Shown here piece by piece: positions 52,172-61,176 of a stretch of 64,000 bases of DNA (positions are counted from its first letter, which is position 1; each line of letters opens with the position of its first letter). A program made the translations under genes and the position numbers. Source of the DNA: an uncultured Clostridia bacterium (GTDB lineage Bacteria; Bacillota; Clostridia; Christensenellales; Borkfalkiaceae); NCBI GenBank assembly GCA_904419075.1, contig CAJFQM010000013.1, forward strand, positions 1 through 64,000, written 5' to 3'. The notes beneath the pieces are model-generated. The model did not search any database. It saw only the letters and a list, made by a program, of their open reading frames with translations, and was not told where the DNA came from.

Positions 52172-53173
52172 ATGAATTATTGTCCCTTCAATGAAATAAA
52201 AAATCTTACTTTGGAACCGATTTCCTTTTATTTCAAAACTTTCGATTATGATTTCCGAATGGGAATGCACCACCATCCCTATTTTGAAATTATGTATGCT
52301 TATCAGGGGTCGTTCGACATCTACATTCAATCCCCTTACCCTTACCAGTCGGTAAAAAAACTGACCGTACAACAAAGACAGTTTATTTTCCTCGATGCCA
52401 TGACCTATCACCGTCTCGTAATCCCCGACGAAAAACAGCGCATGATTTATAACGTGGAGTTAGAGCCTAAAAGGCCCTCCGACTATAATCCCTGCAACGT
52501 AAATACCGTGATGCCCGTCGATTATTATTCCATAATCCACAATTGCGGTCTCGAAAAACTGGGATACGAAACAAGCGGGGGGGGGGGGAAGTATACCCTC
52601 CTGACGGATACAGCACAGGTGGAATATGCGTTGAAAAACTTAATCGCGCTGCATAAGGAACCTATCCACACCCTTGACCGTGCCCTCGCAGCGCAATACT
52701 CCATCGTAAATTTGTTTCTCGAAATCTCCGAATGCCTGAAAACCGTTTCCTTCGGAGCCTTGTCCTACATCAAGAAGGCAAACGAATATATAGCGAACAA
52801 TTACGTTAAAAAAATATCCCTTGACGACATCGCGGAACATGTCGGAATCAATAAGTCATATTTGCAACGGCAATACAAAAAATATACCGGCTCCACGATA
52901 CTTAACGCAATCAATACTCTGCGCGTTAAAAACGCCACGTATTATCTGAAATCCACTCCCTATCCCGTCAAAAAGATAGCAGAAATAATCGGTTTTTCAA
53001 GCAAGCAGCAAATCGAATACGAATTTCAAAAGCGACTGGGCGTTTCTCCTTCCGATTACCGCAAGCAATTTGATAATATTTTTGTTGATCACTATCCGGA
53101 AATATATCGCTCCTCCTCCACCCCCTTTTCGCTTCCCGCATCTGCAAATGAAGAAAAAAACGATAAAAAATAA
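52172..53173 (+). CDS. AraC-family regulator with a 12-G tract in the reading frame
   Basis: A 333-residue regulator. A cupin-like sensor domain (about 20-110, MGMHHHPYFEIMYAYQGSFD) is followed by a linker and the AraC helix-turn-helix pair (about 200-300; ISLDDIAEHVGINKSYLQRQ and VKKIAEIIGFSSKQQIEYEF). It is divergent from the sugar locus and probably activates it when a sugar is bound. Codons 136-139 are four GGG codons in a run of 12 G (52577-52588). A loss or gain of one G stops translation soon after, before the DNA-binding domain. The family has no poly-Gly there that I know of. Confidence 0.92.
   Translation: MNYCPFNEIKNLTLEPISFYFKTFDYDFRMGMHHHPYFEIMYAYQGSFDIYIQSPYPYQSVKKLTVQQRQFIFLDAMTYHRLVIPDEKQRMIYNVELEPKRPSDYNPCNVNTVMPVDYYSIIHNCGLEKLGYETSGGGGKYTLLTDTAQVEYALKNLIALHKEPIHTLDRALAAQYSIVNLFLEISECLKTVSFGALSYIKKANEYIANNYVKKISLDDIAEHVGINKSYLQRQYKKYTGSTILNAINTLRVKNATYYLKSTPYPVKKIAEIIGFSSKQQIEYEFQKRLGVSPSDYRKQFDNIFVDHYPEIYRSSSTPFSLPASANEEKNDKK
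52577..52588 (+). repeat. twelve-G homopolymer inside the AraC gene
   Basis: Twelve G in a row in frame as four Gly codons. With 11 G the frame ends at a TGA six codons beyond the tract; with 13 G it ends at a TAA about 23 codons beyond it. Either product lacks the helix-turn-helix domain. Confidence 0.93.
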
Positions 53174-53184
53174 ATATTCGCAAT

Positions 53185-53228
53185 AAAGGGAGAAGGGAAC
53201 ACTCGTTTGAGTGTTCCCTTCTCCCTTT
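53185..53228. terminator. bidirectional terminator between the AraC and DUF4838 genes
   Basis: A 20-bp perfect stem with a GTTT loop (arms 53185-53204 and 53209-53228), T-rich at the end of both arms. It serves the plus-strand AraC gene and the minus-strand gene at 53239. Confidence 0.9.
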
Positions 53229-53238
53229 TGTCTTGTCA

Positions 53239-54183
53239 TTAAATTTCGCGCATGGCTTTTCCGCAACGCATAAGATCAGCCGTACCATACCGTTTGCGCC
53301 ATTCGTCATCCATAAATACCGCGAAAGTCGTAGTTCGTTCAACGCCCGCCGAACGATAAAATTCGAGATCACGACGCACGCGGGTTTCGTCGAACGGAAG
53401 CGCGGCGGCCTTTTCTCTGTCCCAATCGCAAAACAGAGAAACATCCAAAAAGTATTCGAGTACTCTTGTCGATTCCGCGGGAAATATTTTCAAAAGCTGA
53501 AGAAGCATTTCTCTGTTCGCTTTATTCTTTTCGTCGTCCCCGTCTATCGGTTGCAAGTGATTTCTGCGAATAGGGGCAAATTCGAGAAACATGTCCTTAT
53601 CCGGTTTTTCCGTGGGCAGAGCAAGAGAATCGTCATAGGCAAGAAAGCTCAGTTTCGCCTGCGCGTCATATCTTTTCAGCCCCCGCAAAATACTTTTCAT
53701 TATGCGCATATTTTGGTCGGCTCCGTTCAGATGGCGGCACTTGTCGCAATGACAGAGCATATCGCGCTTATCGTCGCTCCAAAGAAAATAATTGTGCGAA
53801 TTCTGCCGCAACAATAACGCGTATTTATAAGCGGAGAGTTCCACATATTCAAGCGCCTCCTCGTTGCTCACACAAAAATTCCAATCGCCCACTCTTTCTC
53901 CCTTCTCGTTCATACGGAACCACTCCGGATAGCAGGCAAAAAGAGAACGCGGTAAAAGCCAATCTACGGAATGCAATTCCTGTTCGACGGCGATACCTGC
54001 ATTTTCAAATTTATCGATGAGTTCGCGGGTTTGCTTTTTCAGCAACCAATTCATATGCCACTCCATTCCCCCGTACGGATAAAGCGAGTGCAGGCCGAGC
54101 TTGTTGTAGCCGCCTTCGAGCATCAGCGGCAACCATTGTTCATTAAACTCTCTGTTGAGAATGATGAGACCTCTTTCCTTCAT
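53239..54183 (-). CDS. DUF4838-type barrel protein
   Basis: A 314-residue protein without a signal peptide. It matches the DUF4838 family (glycosidase-like, PF16126), recognised by EKGERVGDWNFCVSNEEALEYV, NYFLWSDDKRDMLCHCDKCR and FLAYDDSLALP, with an ordered set of barrel strands. Family members occur in polysaccharide-use loci, and the catalytic action is not established. It is shorter than most members. Its place beside the AraC gene and the sugar operon suggests the same pathway, inside the cell. Confidence 0.75.
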   Translation of the reverse strand: MKERGLIILNREFNEQWLPLMLEGGYNKLGLHSLYPYGGMEWHMNWLLKKQTRELIDKFENAGIAVEQELHSVDWLLPRSLFACYPEWFRMNEKGERVGDWNFCVSNEEALEYVELSAYKYALLLRQNSHNYFLWSDDKRDMLCHCDKCRHLNGADQNMRIMKSILRGLKRYDAQAKLSFLAYDDSLALPTEKPDKDMFLEFAPIRRNHLQPIDGDDEKNKANREMLLQLLKIFPAESTRVLEYFLDVSLFCDWDREKAAALPFDETRVRRDLEFYRSAGVERTTTFAVFMDDEWRKRYGTADLMRCGKAMREI

Positions 54184-54783
54184 GTTCTTCTCCTTGCAAA
54201 AAAAAATTTGACCACATTATATCATACAAAATTTCCGTTTGCAATAGTTTTTCGTAAAAAAATTTTTATATATTTTTTGTCGGTTAAAAAATATTCTTTC
54301 CCAAACACCACTTTTTTTAAGTTTTTATTTTTTTTATAAAAAATATTTTATCATTTTTTTATTTTCCACTAAAATCTTTAAAGCAGAGAATTTTATTCTG
54401 AAATATATTTTATAAAGCCGCCAAGGGATTGTTGAGAAACGTTGCAATGTGTCCGATTTGTCCTGAGAAGACCAAAAATTATGTCTTTCCGTTTTGCCTC
54501 TATCCGAAAGTATTGTCTGTACCATACTTGAATTTTCGATTTTTTATTTTTTCTCCTTTTATTTTTCGTTTTTTCATTCAAAATTCAATCGTTAAGCCTT
54601 GAATTAATTTTATCCTTGTCTTTCCCCCTCACCCAAATTTTGAACGACGAGTCACATAATTTTCATATCGGTTACAAAAGTTCTGAATGCGCAAAACTCA
54701 TATTACAATCAGCAAAAAGGCACTCTGTATTTTCTGAAAATACAATACCTCTAAAAAGCGACAAAAAAACTGCTGTAAAAAGG
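54184..54783. other. AT-rich region without recognisable gene
   Basis: About 600 bases, very rich in A and T, between the DUF4838 gene and the SRP RNA promoter. It contains only short frames without ribosome sites. It must hold the promoter of the gene at 53239; no clear hexamer pair was found. Confidence 0.55.
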
Positions 54784-54812
54784 TTGCAAAAAAGCTGTAA
54801 ATAGTGTATAAT
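54784..54812 (+). promoter_or_regulatory. SRP RNA promoter
   Basis: TTGCAA (54784-54789) and TATAAT (54807-54812), 17 nt apart, ending eight bases before the RNA. Confidence 0.8.
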
Positions 54813-54819
54813 GATTAAG

Positions 54820-55083
54820 CTGTGCTAGGTGGGGAGTTAGCGGCACCCTGTATCTGCAATCCGCTATAGCAGAACCGAACGCCTTTCCCGGCGGTATTTA
54901 TGGAAGGCTGCGCACTGTAAGGAACGTTGATAGCAAGGTCTCATGCAACATAAAGCCGTGAACCGTGTCAGGACAGGAATGTAGCAGCACTAAGCGGATT
55001 TTTGTGTGTGCCATGAGGTAGCTTTGAAGGAGTCACCTACAGTGTTTCCGCTTCGGTAAATTCCGACAAAAAAGGCTGCACAG
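54820..55083 (+). ncRNA. ffs: signal recognition particle RNA, large Gram-positive type
   Basis: About 264 nt. The 5' part GTGCTAGGTGGGGAGTTAGC is nearly that of the Bacillus and Clostridium scRNA, and the Ffh-binding tip is GTGTCAGGACAGGAATGTAG followed by CAGCAC. The ends CTGTGC and GCACAG pair, which I used to set the limits. With Ffh and the Alu-like domain it directs nascent membrane proteins to the translocon. Confidence 0.93.
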
Positions 55084-55130
55084 TTTTATTTTACAAAAAT
55101 ATTTTCCTGTATATAGCATCTTTATCTTTG

Positions 55131-55160
55131 AGCCAACCTGATTTACAGGCAGGCTTTTTT
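55131..55160 (+). terminator. terminator downstream of the SRP RNA
   Basis: Stem AGCC-AA-CCTG / CAGG-CA-GGCT followed by six T. Confidence 0.8.
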
Positions 55161-55380
55161 ATTTGCTGATTTCTGTCTCCTATATTTCCGAAAATATCAC
55201 GACGCCTTTTTTCACAACAACTTTATACGGCTTATAAATCCCAAAACATCTACAAAATTTTTGCAGATCCATTGTGTCTATGAACAAATTGGATCGGTCC
55301 CGAAATAAACATAAAAGGATCAGGTATAATAATACCCTGAATTATTTGTTATACAAAATTATCCGCTATTATGAAACGAA
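55161..55380. other. intergenic region between SRP RNA and tmRNA terminators
   Basis: About 220 bases. A plus-strand frame beginning at 55274 has no ribosome site and runs through the tmRNA terminator, so I do not call it a gene. Confidence 0.5.
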
Positions 55381-55412
55381 AAAAGAGCAACGGAAAAAAC
55401 CGCTGCTCTTTT
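55381..55412 (-). terminator. tmRNA terminator
   Basis: Stem AAAAGAGCA-A-CGG / CCG-C-TGCTCTTTT with an A6 loop, and a T-run on the minus strand. Confidence 0.85.
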
Positions 55413-55492
55413 ATTACTTTTGTACTACAAAGCCCGAAACACCATTGACGAAAATATATTCCGTCTTTGCGGTATTCAAGCTTTGACGATAT

Positions 55493-55861
55493 TGGTGGAG
55501 GTGGTGAGAGTCGAACTCACGTCTTACTCGGCTGCCAAAAAACTTTCTACATACTTAGTTTATCTTTTTTTCTTAAAAACCGCAACGCGGATAAACACGC
55601 TTTACGTTTCGCAGGAAGCTGAATAATCCCGACGAACACTTCCCGATTCCTCCGAGATTTTTCCGTCTCTTTGACGCCGCACCCCCGACCGACGGATAAA
55701 TCGGGCGCGACGTTCGTTATAAAATAACGAGTTTACGCAGCAAGTGCGTAATCTGCATTGTTATCTGCATTTAAATTTAAGCGGAATGTTTTTTATGCGG
55801 GCACTCCGTCCGCAGTATGCTTATTTTCTCGCTCACCGGCAATCGAATCCGGTGCACCCCC
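55493..55861 (-). ncRNA. ssrA: transfer-messenger RNA (tmRNA), one-piece
   Basis: 369 nt. The 5' end GGGGGTG pairs with CACCTCC next to the 3' CCA, making the acceptor stem, and the T-arm reads GAGTTCGACTC. The tag frame (55733-55768) reads ADNNADYALAA and stop, with the usual ALAA end that proteases recognise. It rescues stalled ribosomes together with SmpB. Confidence 0.96.
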
Positions 55862-55911
55862 ATGGGACAGGAACAAAAGCGGAATTTGTCCTCTTTTGTT
55901 TCCTTATCATT

Positions 55912-55940
55912 ATTATACACGCTTTACGGGAAAAAGTAAA
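55912..55940 (-). promoter_or_regulatory. tmRNA promoter
   Basis: TTTACT (55935-55940) and TATAAT (55912-55917) on the minus strand, 17 nt apart. The start would be about 45 nt before the mature 5' end, giving a short 5' leader to be trimmed. The -35 box lies seven bases beyond the plsY stop. Confidence 0.7.
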
Positions 55941-55946
55941 CACTTT

Positions 55947-56672
55947 TTATGCTTTTTTCTTGCAATGAACCATTTTTTTGACGGAAGTATGATGTTCTTC
56001 TCCCGAAAGGAGACGCATAATATTCTTTCTGTGAGCCACCCAAGTCAAAACATTGATTGCCAAAATCAGCATAAACAATACGATGACATAAGGATTAGAA
56101 GGTTCCGAACGATAACGCAAAAAGAAGATGACGCCCTGCCAAAGTCCAAACCCCGCGACGCCGATCAAAGAGCCCATAGAGCCCCATTCCGTTGCCACGA
56201 TATAAAAAGCGATCAGCCAAAATGCAGCAAAACCTATAAGCAAAAACCAAGGATTTTCGCAGCCGAGGTTAATCCAAAAAAGCCCCAGCGTAGATGCAAT
56301 ACCCTTTCCGCCCTTGAATTTCATGGTGACGGGGAAAATATGTCCGATAATCACCCATACCCCGCAGAAATAACGAGTAAAGTCGGAAACGAGAACGTTC
56401 GTCCCCGCGAAGCAATATTTTCGATACACGAAATAACTGATGAGCGCAGGAATACCGCCTTTGAAAGCATCGCAAAAAAAGGTGATAATTCCCACTTTCA
56501 ACCCGAACTCGCGGGTCATATTCATAGTGCCGGGATTTCCGCTTCCGATTTTTGTGATATCTTTATGCTTGAATCTCGCAATCATTTTTGCGAAATTGAA
56601 ACATCCGATAAAATAGCAGACGACGGCGATAATGACAAACTCATACCACCTTTCCGAAAAGGACCACTCCAT
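55947..56672 (-). CDS. plsY: glycerol-3-phosphate acyltransferase PlsY
   Basis: A 241-residue membrane enzyme that moves an acyl group from acyl-phosphate to glycerol-3-phosphate, the first step of phospholipid synthesis. It shows the three conserved parts: KIGSGNPGTMNMTREFG, the KFKGGKGIASTLGLFW loop and a later WGSMGSLIG. It is longer than the usual 200 residues, mainly by a C-terminal extension ending in KKMVHCKKKA. It is encoded 12 nt after der, a frequent pair in Bacillota. Confidence 0.95.
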   Translation of the reverse strand: MEWSFSERWYEFVIIAVVCYFIGCFNFAKMIARFKHKDITKIGSGNPGTMNMTREFGLKVGIITFFCDAFKGGIPALISYFVYRKYCFAGTNVLVSDFTRYFCGVWVIIGHIFPVTMKFKGGKGIASTLGLFWINLGCENPWFLLIGFAAFWLIAFYIVATEWGSMGSLIGVAGFGLWQGVIFFLRYRSEPSNPYVIVLFMLILAINVLTWVAHRKNIMRLLSGEEHHTSVKKMVHCKKKA

Positions 56673-56684
56673 AGCCGCTCTCCT

Positions 56685-57998
56685 TTAAGCTTCTTCCTTT
56701 TTTTCGCGCGGAATAATCTTTATCGGCGTTCCCGAAAAGTCGTAAGCCGCGCGAATCGTGTTTTCGAGATACCTCTCATAGGAAAAATGCAGCAGTCCTT
56801 CGTCATTGACGAACAGGACAAACGTCGGCGGACAGACACCCACCTGAGAGGAAAAATATACCTTCATGCGGCGGCCGAGATAGGAAGGCGGTTCGTTGAG
56901 CCGTACGGCGTCGCCGATCAAATCATTGAGCGCCCCCGTGGGAATTCTGAACGTAGCATGCGCGTATACTTCCTCCGCCGCACGAAGAATTTTATCTACC
57001 CGCTGCCCCGTCTTGGCGGAAATATAAACGGATTTATAATAATTCATAAATTTCAGATCCTGCGCCAGCTTTTCCTCAAATTTATTGACGGTATGCGTAT
57101 CCTTCTCGATTAAATCCCATTTATTCATGAGAATGACGGAGGGCTTTCCCTGCTCGTGCACATAGCCGATAATTTTTACGTCCTGCTCGGTCAATCCCTC
57201 CGAACTGTCCACCACCAAAAGACAAACGTCGCTGCGCCGAACAGCGTCGAAGGCGCGCATATTACTGTAATATTCCACGCTGTCGTCCACATTCTTTTTT
57301 TTGCGGATTCCCGCCGTATCGATGAGCGTATACTTCTTTCCGTCCCGCTCAAACAGCGTATCGATGGCGTCCCGCGTCGTTCCCGCCATGGGCGTGACGA
57401 TGCTGCGCTCCGCCCCCAGAAGTCTGTTCACCAAGCTGGATTTTCCCGCATTGGGTTTCCCCACCACGGCAATTTTTAAGGATTCCACGGGTTCCGAAGT
57501 ATTTTCGGGGAAAAGAGAAACCGCTTCGTCGAGAACGTCCCCGATTCCCTGCGAATGTTCCGCGGAAACCGCAAACGGCTCTCCGAGTCCGAGAGAATAA
57601 AATTCAAATATTTTATCGGGGGAATATTCGTCGATTTTATTGACGACGAGAATCACGGGCTTTTTGCTGCGGCGGAGAATATCCGCGACGTCGTAATCGG
57701 AAGGCGTGAGCCCCTCCCGTCCGTCCGTGAGGAATAAAATGACGTCCGCCGTATCGATGGCGACGTCCGCCTGCTTTGCGATTTCCTTCCACATCACGTC
57801 ATCCGATTTGAGCTCGATGCCGCCCGTATCCACCATCGTGAAATGCTTGCCTCGCCATTCCCCGTCTGCATACAGCCTGTCGCGCGTGACGCCAGGACGG
57901 TTTTCCGTAATGGAGATTTTCCGTCCCGCCACTTTATTGAAAAATGTACTTTTTCCCACATTGGGCCGCCCCACAAGGGCAATCAGAGGGTTCGCCAT
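56685..57998 (-). CDS. der: ribosome assembly GTPase Der (EngA)
   Basis: A 437-residue protein with two GTPase domains and a KH-like C-terminal domain. The first G domain has GRPNVGKSTFF, VDTGGIE and NKID; the second (from about residue 175) has GKPNAGKSSLV, DTAGIRKK and NKWD. It acts in maturation of the large ribosomal subunit. Normal length. Confidence 0.98.
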   Translation of the reverse strand: MANPLIALVGRPNVGKSTFFNKVAGRKISITENRPGVTRDRLYADGEWRGKHFTMVDTGGIELKSDDVMWKEIAKQADVAIDTADVILFLTDGREGLTPSDYDVADILRRSKKPVILVVNKIDEYSPDKIFEFYSLGLGEPFAVSAEHSQGIGDVLDEAVSLFPENTSEPVESLKIAVVGKPNAGKSSLVNRLLGAERSIVTPMAGTTRDAIDTLFERDGKKYTLIDTAGIRKKKNVDDSVEYYSNMRAFDAVRRSDVCLLVVDSSEGLTEQDVKIIGYVHEQGKPSVILMNKWDLIEKDTHTVNKFEEKLAQDLKFMNYYKSVYISAKTGQRVDKILRAAEEVYAHATFRIPTGALNDLIGDAVRLNEPPSYLGRRMKVYFSSQVGVCPPTFVLFVNDEGLLHFSYERYLENTIRAAYDFSGTPIKIIPREKKEEA

Positions 57999-58053
57999 AA
58001 ATTCTCCTTTGTTTTACCAAATTATTATACCGTTTTTCGCGGCTTTTGTAAAG

Positions 58054-58090
58054 AAAAAAGCGGCAATTCCCGAAAGAATCCCGCTTTTCT
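58054..58090 (-). terminator. terminator of the small membrane protein gene
   Basis: Stem AAAAAAGCGG / CCGCTTTTCT with an interior loop, T-rich on the minus strand. It lies between the gene at 58108 and der, so der has its own promoter. Confidence 0.65.
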
Positions 58091-58107
58091 CTTGTTTTTT
58101 CGGATGC

Positions 58108-58416
58108 TCAGAACGCCTTTATGACGCCGAATACGCAGCCGAACACATAAATTGCAAGCGCAATCCAATAGACGACGCGCCAAGCAATTTTCTTACCGCG
58201 CGTATAATCGTAGGCGGGGATTCCGATACCCACGAGCATAAACAACTGACCGATTAAATTGAGAACGGATTTCGCGGCACCTGAAAAAATTCCGCCGAAT
58301 AAGAACATGAACGCCGCGACAACGAGCGCGAAATAGCTGCACGCACGGAGCAGCCAGCCCTTTCCCGTCGTAGTCGTTCTTCTGGTCGTCGTGGTCGTCG
58401 TTTTCTTTGTTGCCAT
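58108..58416 (-). CDS. small membrane protein with Thr-rich start
   Basis: A 102-residue protein starting with a Lys/Thr/Arg run (MATKKTTTTTTRRTTTTGKG), then three hydrophobic segments (FALVVAAFMFLFGGIFSG, LIGQLFMLVGIGIPAY, VVYWIALAIYVFGCVFGV). The Thr run is probably a floppy cytoplasmic tail. I recognise no family. AAGGAGG lies before the ATG, and there is a terminator after it, so it is a real single gene. Confidence 0.72.
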   Translation of the reverse strand: MATKKTTTTTTRRTTTTGKGWLLRACSYFALVVAAFMFLFGGIFSGAAKSVLNLIGQLFMLVGIGIPAYDYTRGKKIAWRVVYWIALAIYVFGCVFGVIKAF

Positions 58417-58516
58417 AGCTATGTACCTCCTTAAATTTTTATGTTATGAACATTTTTCCGTTTTACGGGAAAAATAATCACCGAATTTATCTGTTATCCG
58501 TCCGAAGTCACTCGCG

Positions 58517-59047
58517 TTATTCCGAAAGAAAAACGCCTTCTTCGCCGTCCGTTTCTGTAAAGCGGACAAACACCTTTTCTTTTTTCGACGTCGGAATGTT
58601 TTTGCCGATAAAGTCCGCCCGAAACGGCAGTTCCCTGTGGCCTCTGTCCACCACTTCGAGAAGCTGTATTTTTTTCGCTCTGCCCATCGTGCTGCAAAGA
58701 GCCATGACCGCCGAAATCGCCGCCCGCACCGTCCGTCCCGTGAACAGGACGTCGTCGCACAGGACAAGCGTTTTTCCCTTCGTCTCGAAATCGATTCTCG
58801 TTCCCTTTACCACTGCATCGCAGCTCAAAATATCGTCGCGGTAGAGCGTAATGTCGAGAATCCCCATGGGCAGAGTGACGCCCTCAGATTCCGCGATATA
58901 ACGGCGAATACGTTCCGCCACGATGACTCCGCGGGTGCGAATGCCAATGAGCGCCACATTTTCCAGCCCGTCGTTTTTCTCTTCAATTTCGTGAGAAAGT
59001 CTTTTCAAAGCGCGTTCCAACGCGGCGGCATCGAGAATTTCTTTCAT
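58517..59047 (-). CDS. pyrR: PyrR-type bifunctional regulator / uracil phosphoribosyltransferase
   Basis: A 176-residue protein of the PyrR family: PRPP motif LVLCDDVLFTGRTVRAAIS, GIRTRGVIVAERI and the end part VDRGHRELPFRADFIGKNIP. PyrR binds pyr messenger RNA when UMP is present and also makes UMP from uracil and PRPP. No pyr genes or PyrR-binding leader are in the window. It overlaps the pseudouridine synthase gene by four bases. Confidence 0.94.
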   Translation of the reverse strand: MKEILDAAALERALKRLSHEIEEKNDGLENVALIGIRTRGVIVAERIRRYIAESEGVTLPMGILDITLYRDDILSCDAVVKGTRIDFETKGKTLVLCDDVLFTGRTVRAAISAVMALCSTMGRAKKIQLLEVVDRGHRELPFRADFIGKNIPTSKKEKVFVRFTETDGEEGVFLSE

Positions 59048-59973
59048 ATAGTTACTCCGTATTGCCTGCCCAGCTTATCGAGCAGACCTTGAAAATAATC
59101 GGGCAGAGGCGCGGTGAATTCCATGCGTTCTCCCGTCGTCGGGTGTGTCAGAATCAGTTTATAGGCATGCAGAAGTTGTCCTTTCAAATCGAATTTCTGC
59201 CGATGAAACCCATAGAGCGGGTCGCCCACGACGGGGTGACCGATATATTTTGCATGTACGCGAATCTGATGCGTCCGCCCCGTCTGTAAAGTAAACCGAC
59301 AAAGCGTATAATCCGAACCGTAGCGCGCAATCACTTCATAGTCGGTAATCGCCGTTTTTCCCCGCCCGTCGGGCAGAACCGCCATTTTGAGACGGTCGGA
59401 AGGACTCCTTCCTATATCGGTGACAATCCGCCCCGAATCTGCCTTGACGGAGCTTTCGAGCAGCGCCAAATAAATGCGGTGACAGGTCTTTTCGGCAATC
59501 TGTTTGGCGAGGGAAACGTGTGCCTTGTCGTTTTTTGCGACGACCAAAAGCCCCGAAGTATCCTTGTCTATTCTATGCACGATTCCCGGCCGTAATACCC
59601 CGCCGATTCCGCTTAACGAATCGAGCGCGTACAAGAGCGCGTTGACGAGCGTACCCTCCGTATTTCCGTTTCCGATATGCACCGTCATGCCCTGCGGTTT
59701 ATTGACGACGGCAAAATCCGCGTCCTGATAGAGAATATCCAAGGGAATGTTTTCGGGCTTGACCGAATATTCCCTTGCTTCGGGAATTTCCGCCGCCACT
59801 TCGTCGCCGGGGCGGAGCTCCGCCCCCGCCTTTGCGCTTTTTCCGTTCAGTTCGACGTGCCCTTCGTCTATCAGTTTTTTGATGCGGGAACGGGTAAACT
59901 CTTCCATTCGCTCGCTCAAAAATACGTCGAGACGCTTGTAATTCTCCTCAGCGACAAAAAAACGTCTGTCCAT
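59044..59973 (-). CDS. RluA/RluD-family pseudouridine synthase
   Basis: A 309-residue enzyme with an N-terminal S4 RNA-binding domain (about 10-75, LDVFLSERMEEFTRSRIKKL) and the catalytic domain with Asp in HRIDKDTSGLLVVAKN and QTGRTHQIRVH. It makes pseudouridines in 23S rRNA. It is encoded two bases after lspA, as in many Bacillota where lspA, this gene and pyrR form a set. Confidence 0.96.
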   Translation of the reverse strand: MDRRFFVAEENYKRLDVFLSERMEEFTRSRIKKLIDEGHVELNGKSAKAGAELRPGDEVAAEIPEAREYSVKPENIPLDILYQDADFAVVNKPQGMTVHIGNGNTEGTLVNALLYALDSLSGIGGVLRPGIVHRIDKDTSGLLVVAKNDKAHVSLAKQIAEKTCHRIYLALLESSVKADSGRIVTDIGRSPSDRLKMAVLPDGRGKTAITDYEVIARYGSDYTLCRFTLQTGRTHQIRVHAKYIGHPVVGDPLYGFHRQKFDLKGQLLHAYKLILTHPTTGERMEFTAPLPDYFQGLLDKLGRQYGVTI

Positions 59974-59975
59974 TT

Positions 59976-60623
59976 TCAGTCTTTTTCCGGCGCGAAATTT
60001 TCGTCGGCCTGCGCTTCCTCTTCGGCTTTTTTCATCGCCTTATATTTCCCCACGGGCAGAAGCGCGTCCTTATCGAAAAACAGGAAAGACAGCACCAGCA
60101 TGATCGCACCTGCCGTAATAAAGAAATCCGCAAAGTTGCAGACGGCGAACCCGAAACGGCTGACGTCCACCATGTCCCGCACGCCGAGCGAGCCCGACGG
60201 CTCCCAAACCTTATAATAAACTCTGTCGATCAGATTCCCCACCCCGCCCGCGACGATGAACACAAAAGCGGTACGGATAAAGGAACGTTTTTTATCGACC
60301 TTGAAATAGAAAATCGTAATCGCGAGCATCATGACGGCAGTCGCCGCAATGACCGCGATTTTGACAGCCGGGGATGCGTCGTCGCCTAATCCGTAGGAAA
60401 TTCCGCGGTTATAGACGATCCGAATTTCCAGCCACCCCTCGACAATCGGGATAGAATCGGACGGGTCCAGATAGGCGGCTGCCGCAGCCTTGGTAATCTG
60501 ATCAATGAATATCAGCACGGCAAACAGCAAAATTCCCCAAAGGCAGGAATATTTCACTCCCGCCGATTTTCTTTCGTCCCGTCCCCGTATACTTTTCTTC
60601 TGAGCGGTATTTTTCATGCGCAC
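59976..60623 (-). CDS. lspA: signal peptidase II (lipoprotein signal peptidase)
   Basis: A 215-residue membrane aspartyl protease that cuts lipoprotein signal peptides after Lgt has acted. The catalytic Asp are in GNLIDRVYYKV and CNFADFFITAG; DQITKA and NRGISYGLGD are also conserved. It has a basic start of about 25 residues (MRMKNTAQKKS...) and an acidic end (EEEAQADENFAPEKD) beyond the usual 160 residues. The window's many lipoproteins depend on this step. Confidence 0.97.
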   Translation of the reverse strand: MRMKNTAQKKSIRGRDERKSAGVKYSCLWGILLFAVLIFIDQITKAAAAAYLDPSDSIPIVEGWLEIRIVYNRGISYGLGDDASPAVKIAVIAATAVMMLAITIFYFKVDKKRSFIRTAFVFIVAGGVGNLIDRVYYKVWEPSGSLGVRDMVDVSRFGFAVCNFADFFITAGAIMLVLSFLFFDKDALLPVGKYKAMKKAEEEAQADENFAPEKD

Positions 60624-60636
60624 TCCTTAAATTATG

Positions 60637-61176
60637 TCAATCATCCGAAAGTCCGAGCGTTTCCAAGACTTCCTTCAAGTCCCATTCCCCGTCCGCAGGC
60701 AGGGACGGCTCCTTAGAAAAAGCCAATTCCGTATGTACTTCGGATTCTTCCTCCGAAGAAATTTCAAGCGGCTGTTCTTCCGATTCCGAGGGCTCTTTCT
60801 CCCTCGGGAACAAAAGTGCGTTTAAGCGCCTTTCAAACGCCTTAAAACGCGAACCTGCCGCCTCGTCGGGATAAGATGCGCGGATGTCGTCCAAAAGCCT
60901 TTGCGCCTTTTCGGCGGCCTGCAAAGCCATGGCCTTTTGCGAAGCGAAATAGGCTTCCGTCTCTTCCTGCATCTCCTCGCGTTTTTCGCTCGCGGCGATC
61001 ATTGCTTCGGAGATGGATTGCTTTTGCGCTCTCAAAACGGAAACCTCCGCCGAAAGGCGGCGATTTTCCTCCTTCAACTCTGCCAGAGCGGCCTGCAAAT
61101 CTTTCAGCCGCCCGCCGTATTCCTCCGAAAGCGCGGAAATTTCCCGCTCGTGGCGGCGCGCGGAATACAGTTTCAT
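60637..61176 (-). CDS. coiled-coil protein, DivIVA-like in layout
   Basis: A 179-residue protein with long heptad-like helices (about 5-105, LKDLQAALAELKEENRRLSA, MIAASEKREEMQEETEAYFA) and a short acidic end. In other Bacillota a DivIVA-type protein gene often precedes the lspA region, and this one may be a divergent member, but the typical N-terminal membrane-binding Phe-Arg motif is not seen. It overlaps pncB by four bases. Confidence 0.66.
   Translation of the reverse strand: MKLYSARRHEREISALSEEYGGRLKDLQAALAELKEENRRLSAEVSVLRAQKQSISEAMIAASEKREEMQEETEAYFASQKAMALQAAEKAQRLLDDIRASYPDEAAGSRFKAFERRLNALLFPREKEPSESEEQPLEISSEEESEVHTELAFSKEPSLPADGEWDLKEVLETLGLSDD

Noticed and set aside
55274-55486. 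70-codon frame between the SRP RNA and tmRNA
   Set aside because: No ribosome site, and it runs through the tmRNA terminator.
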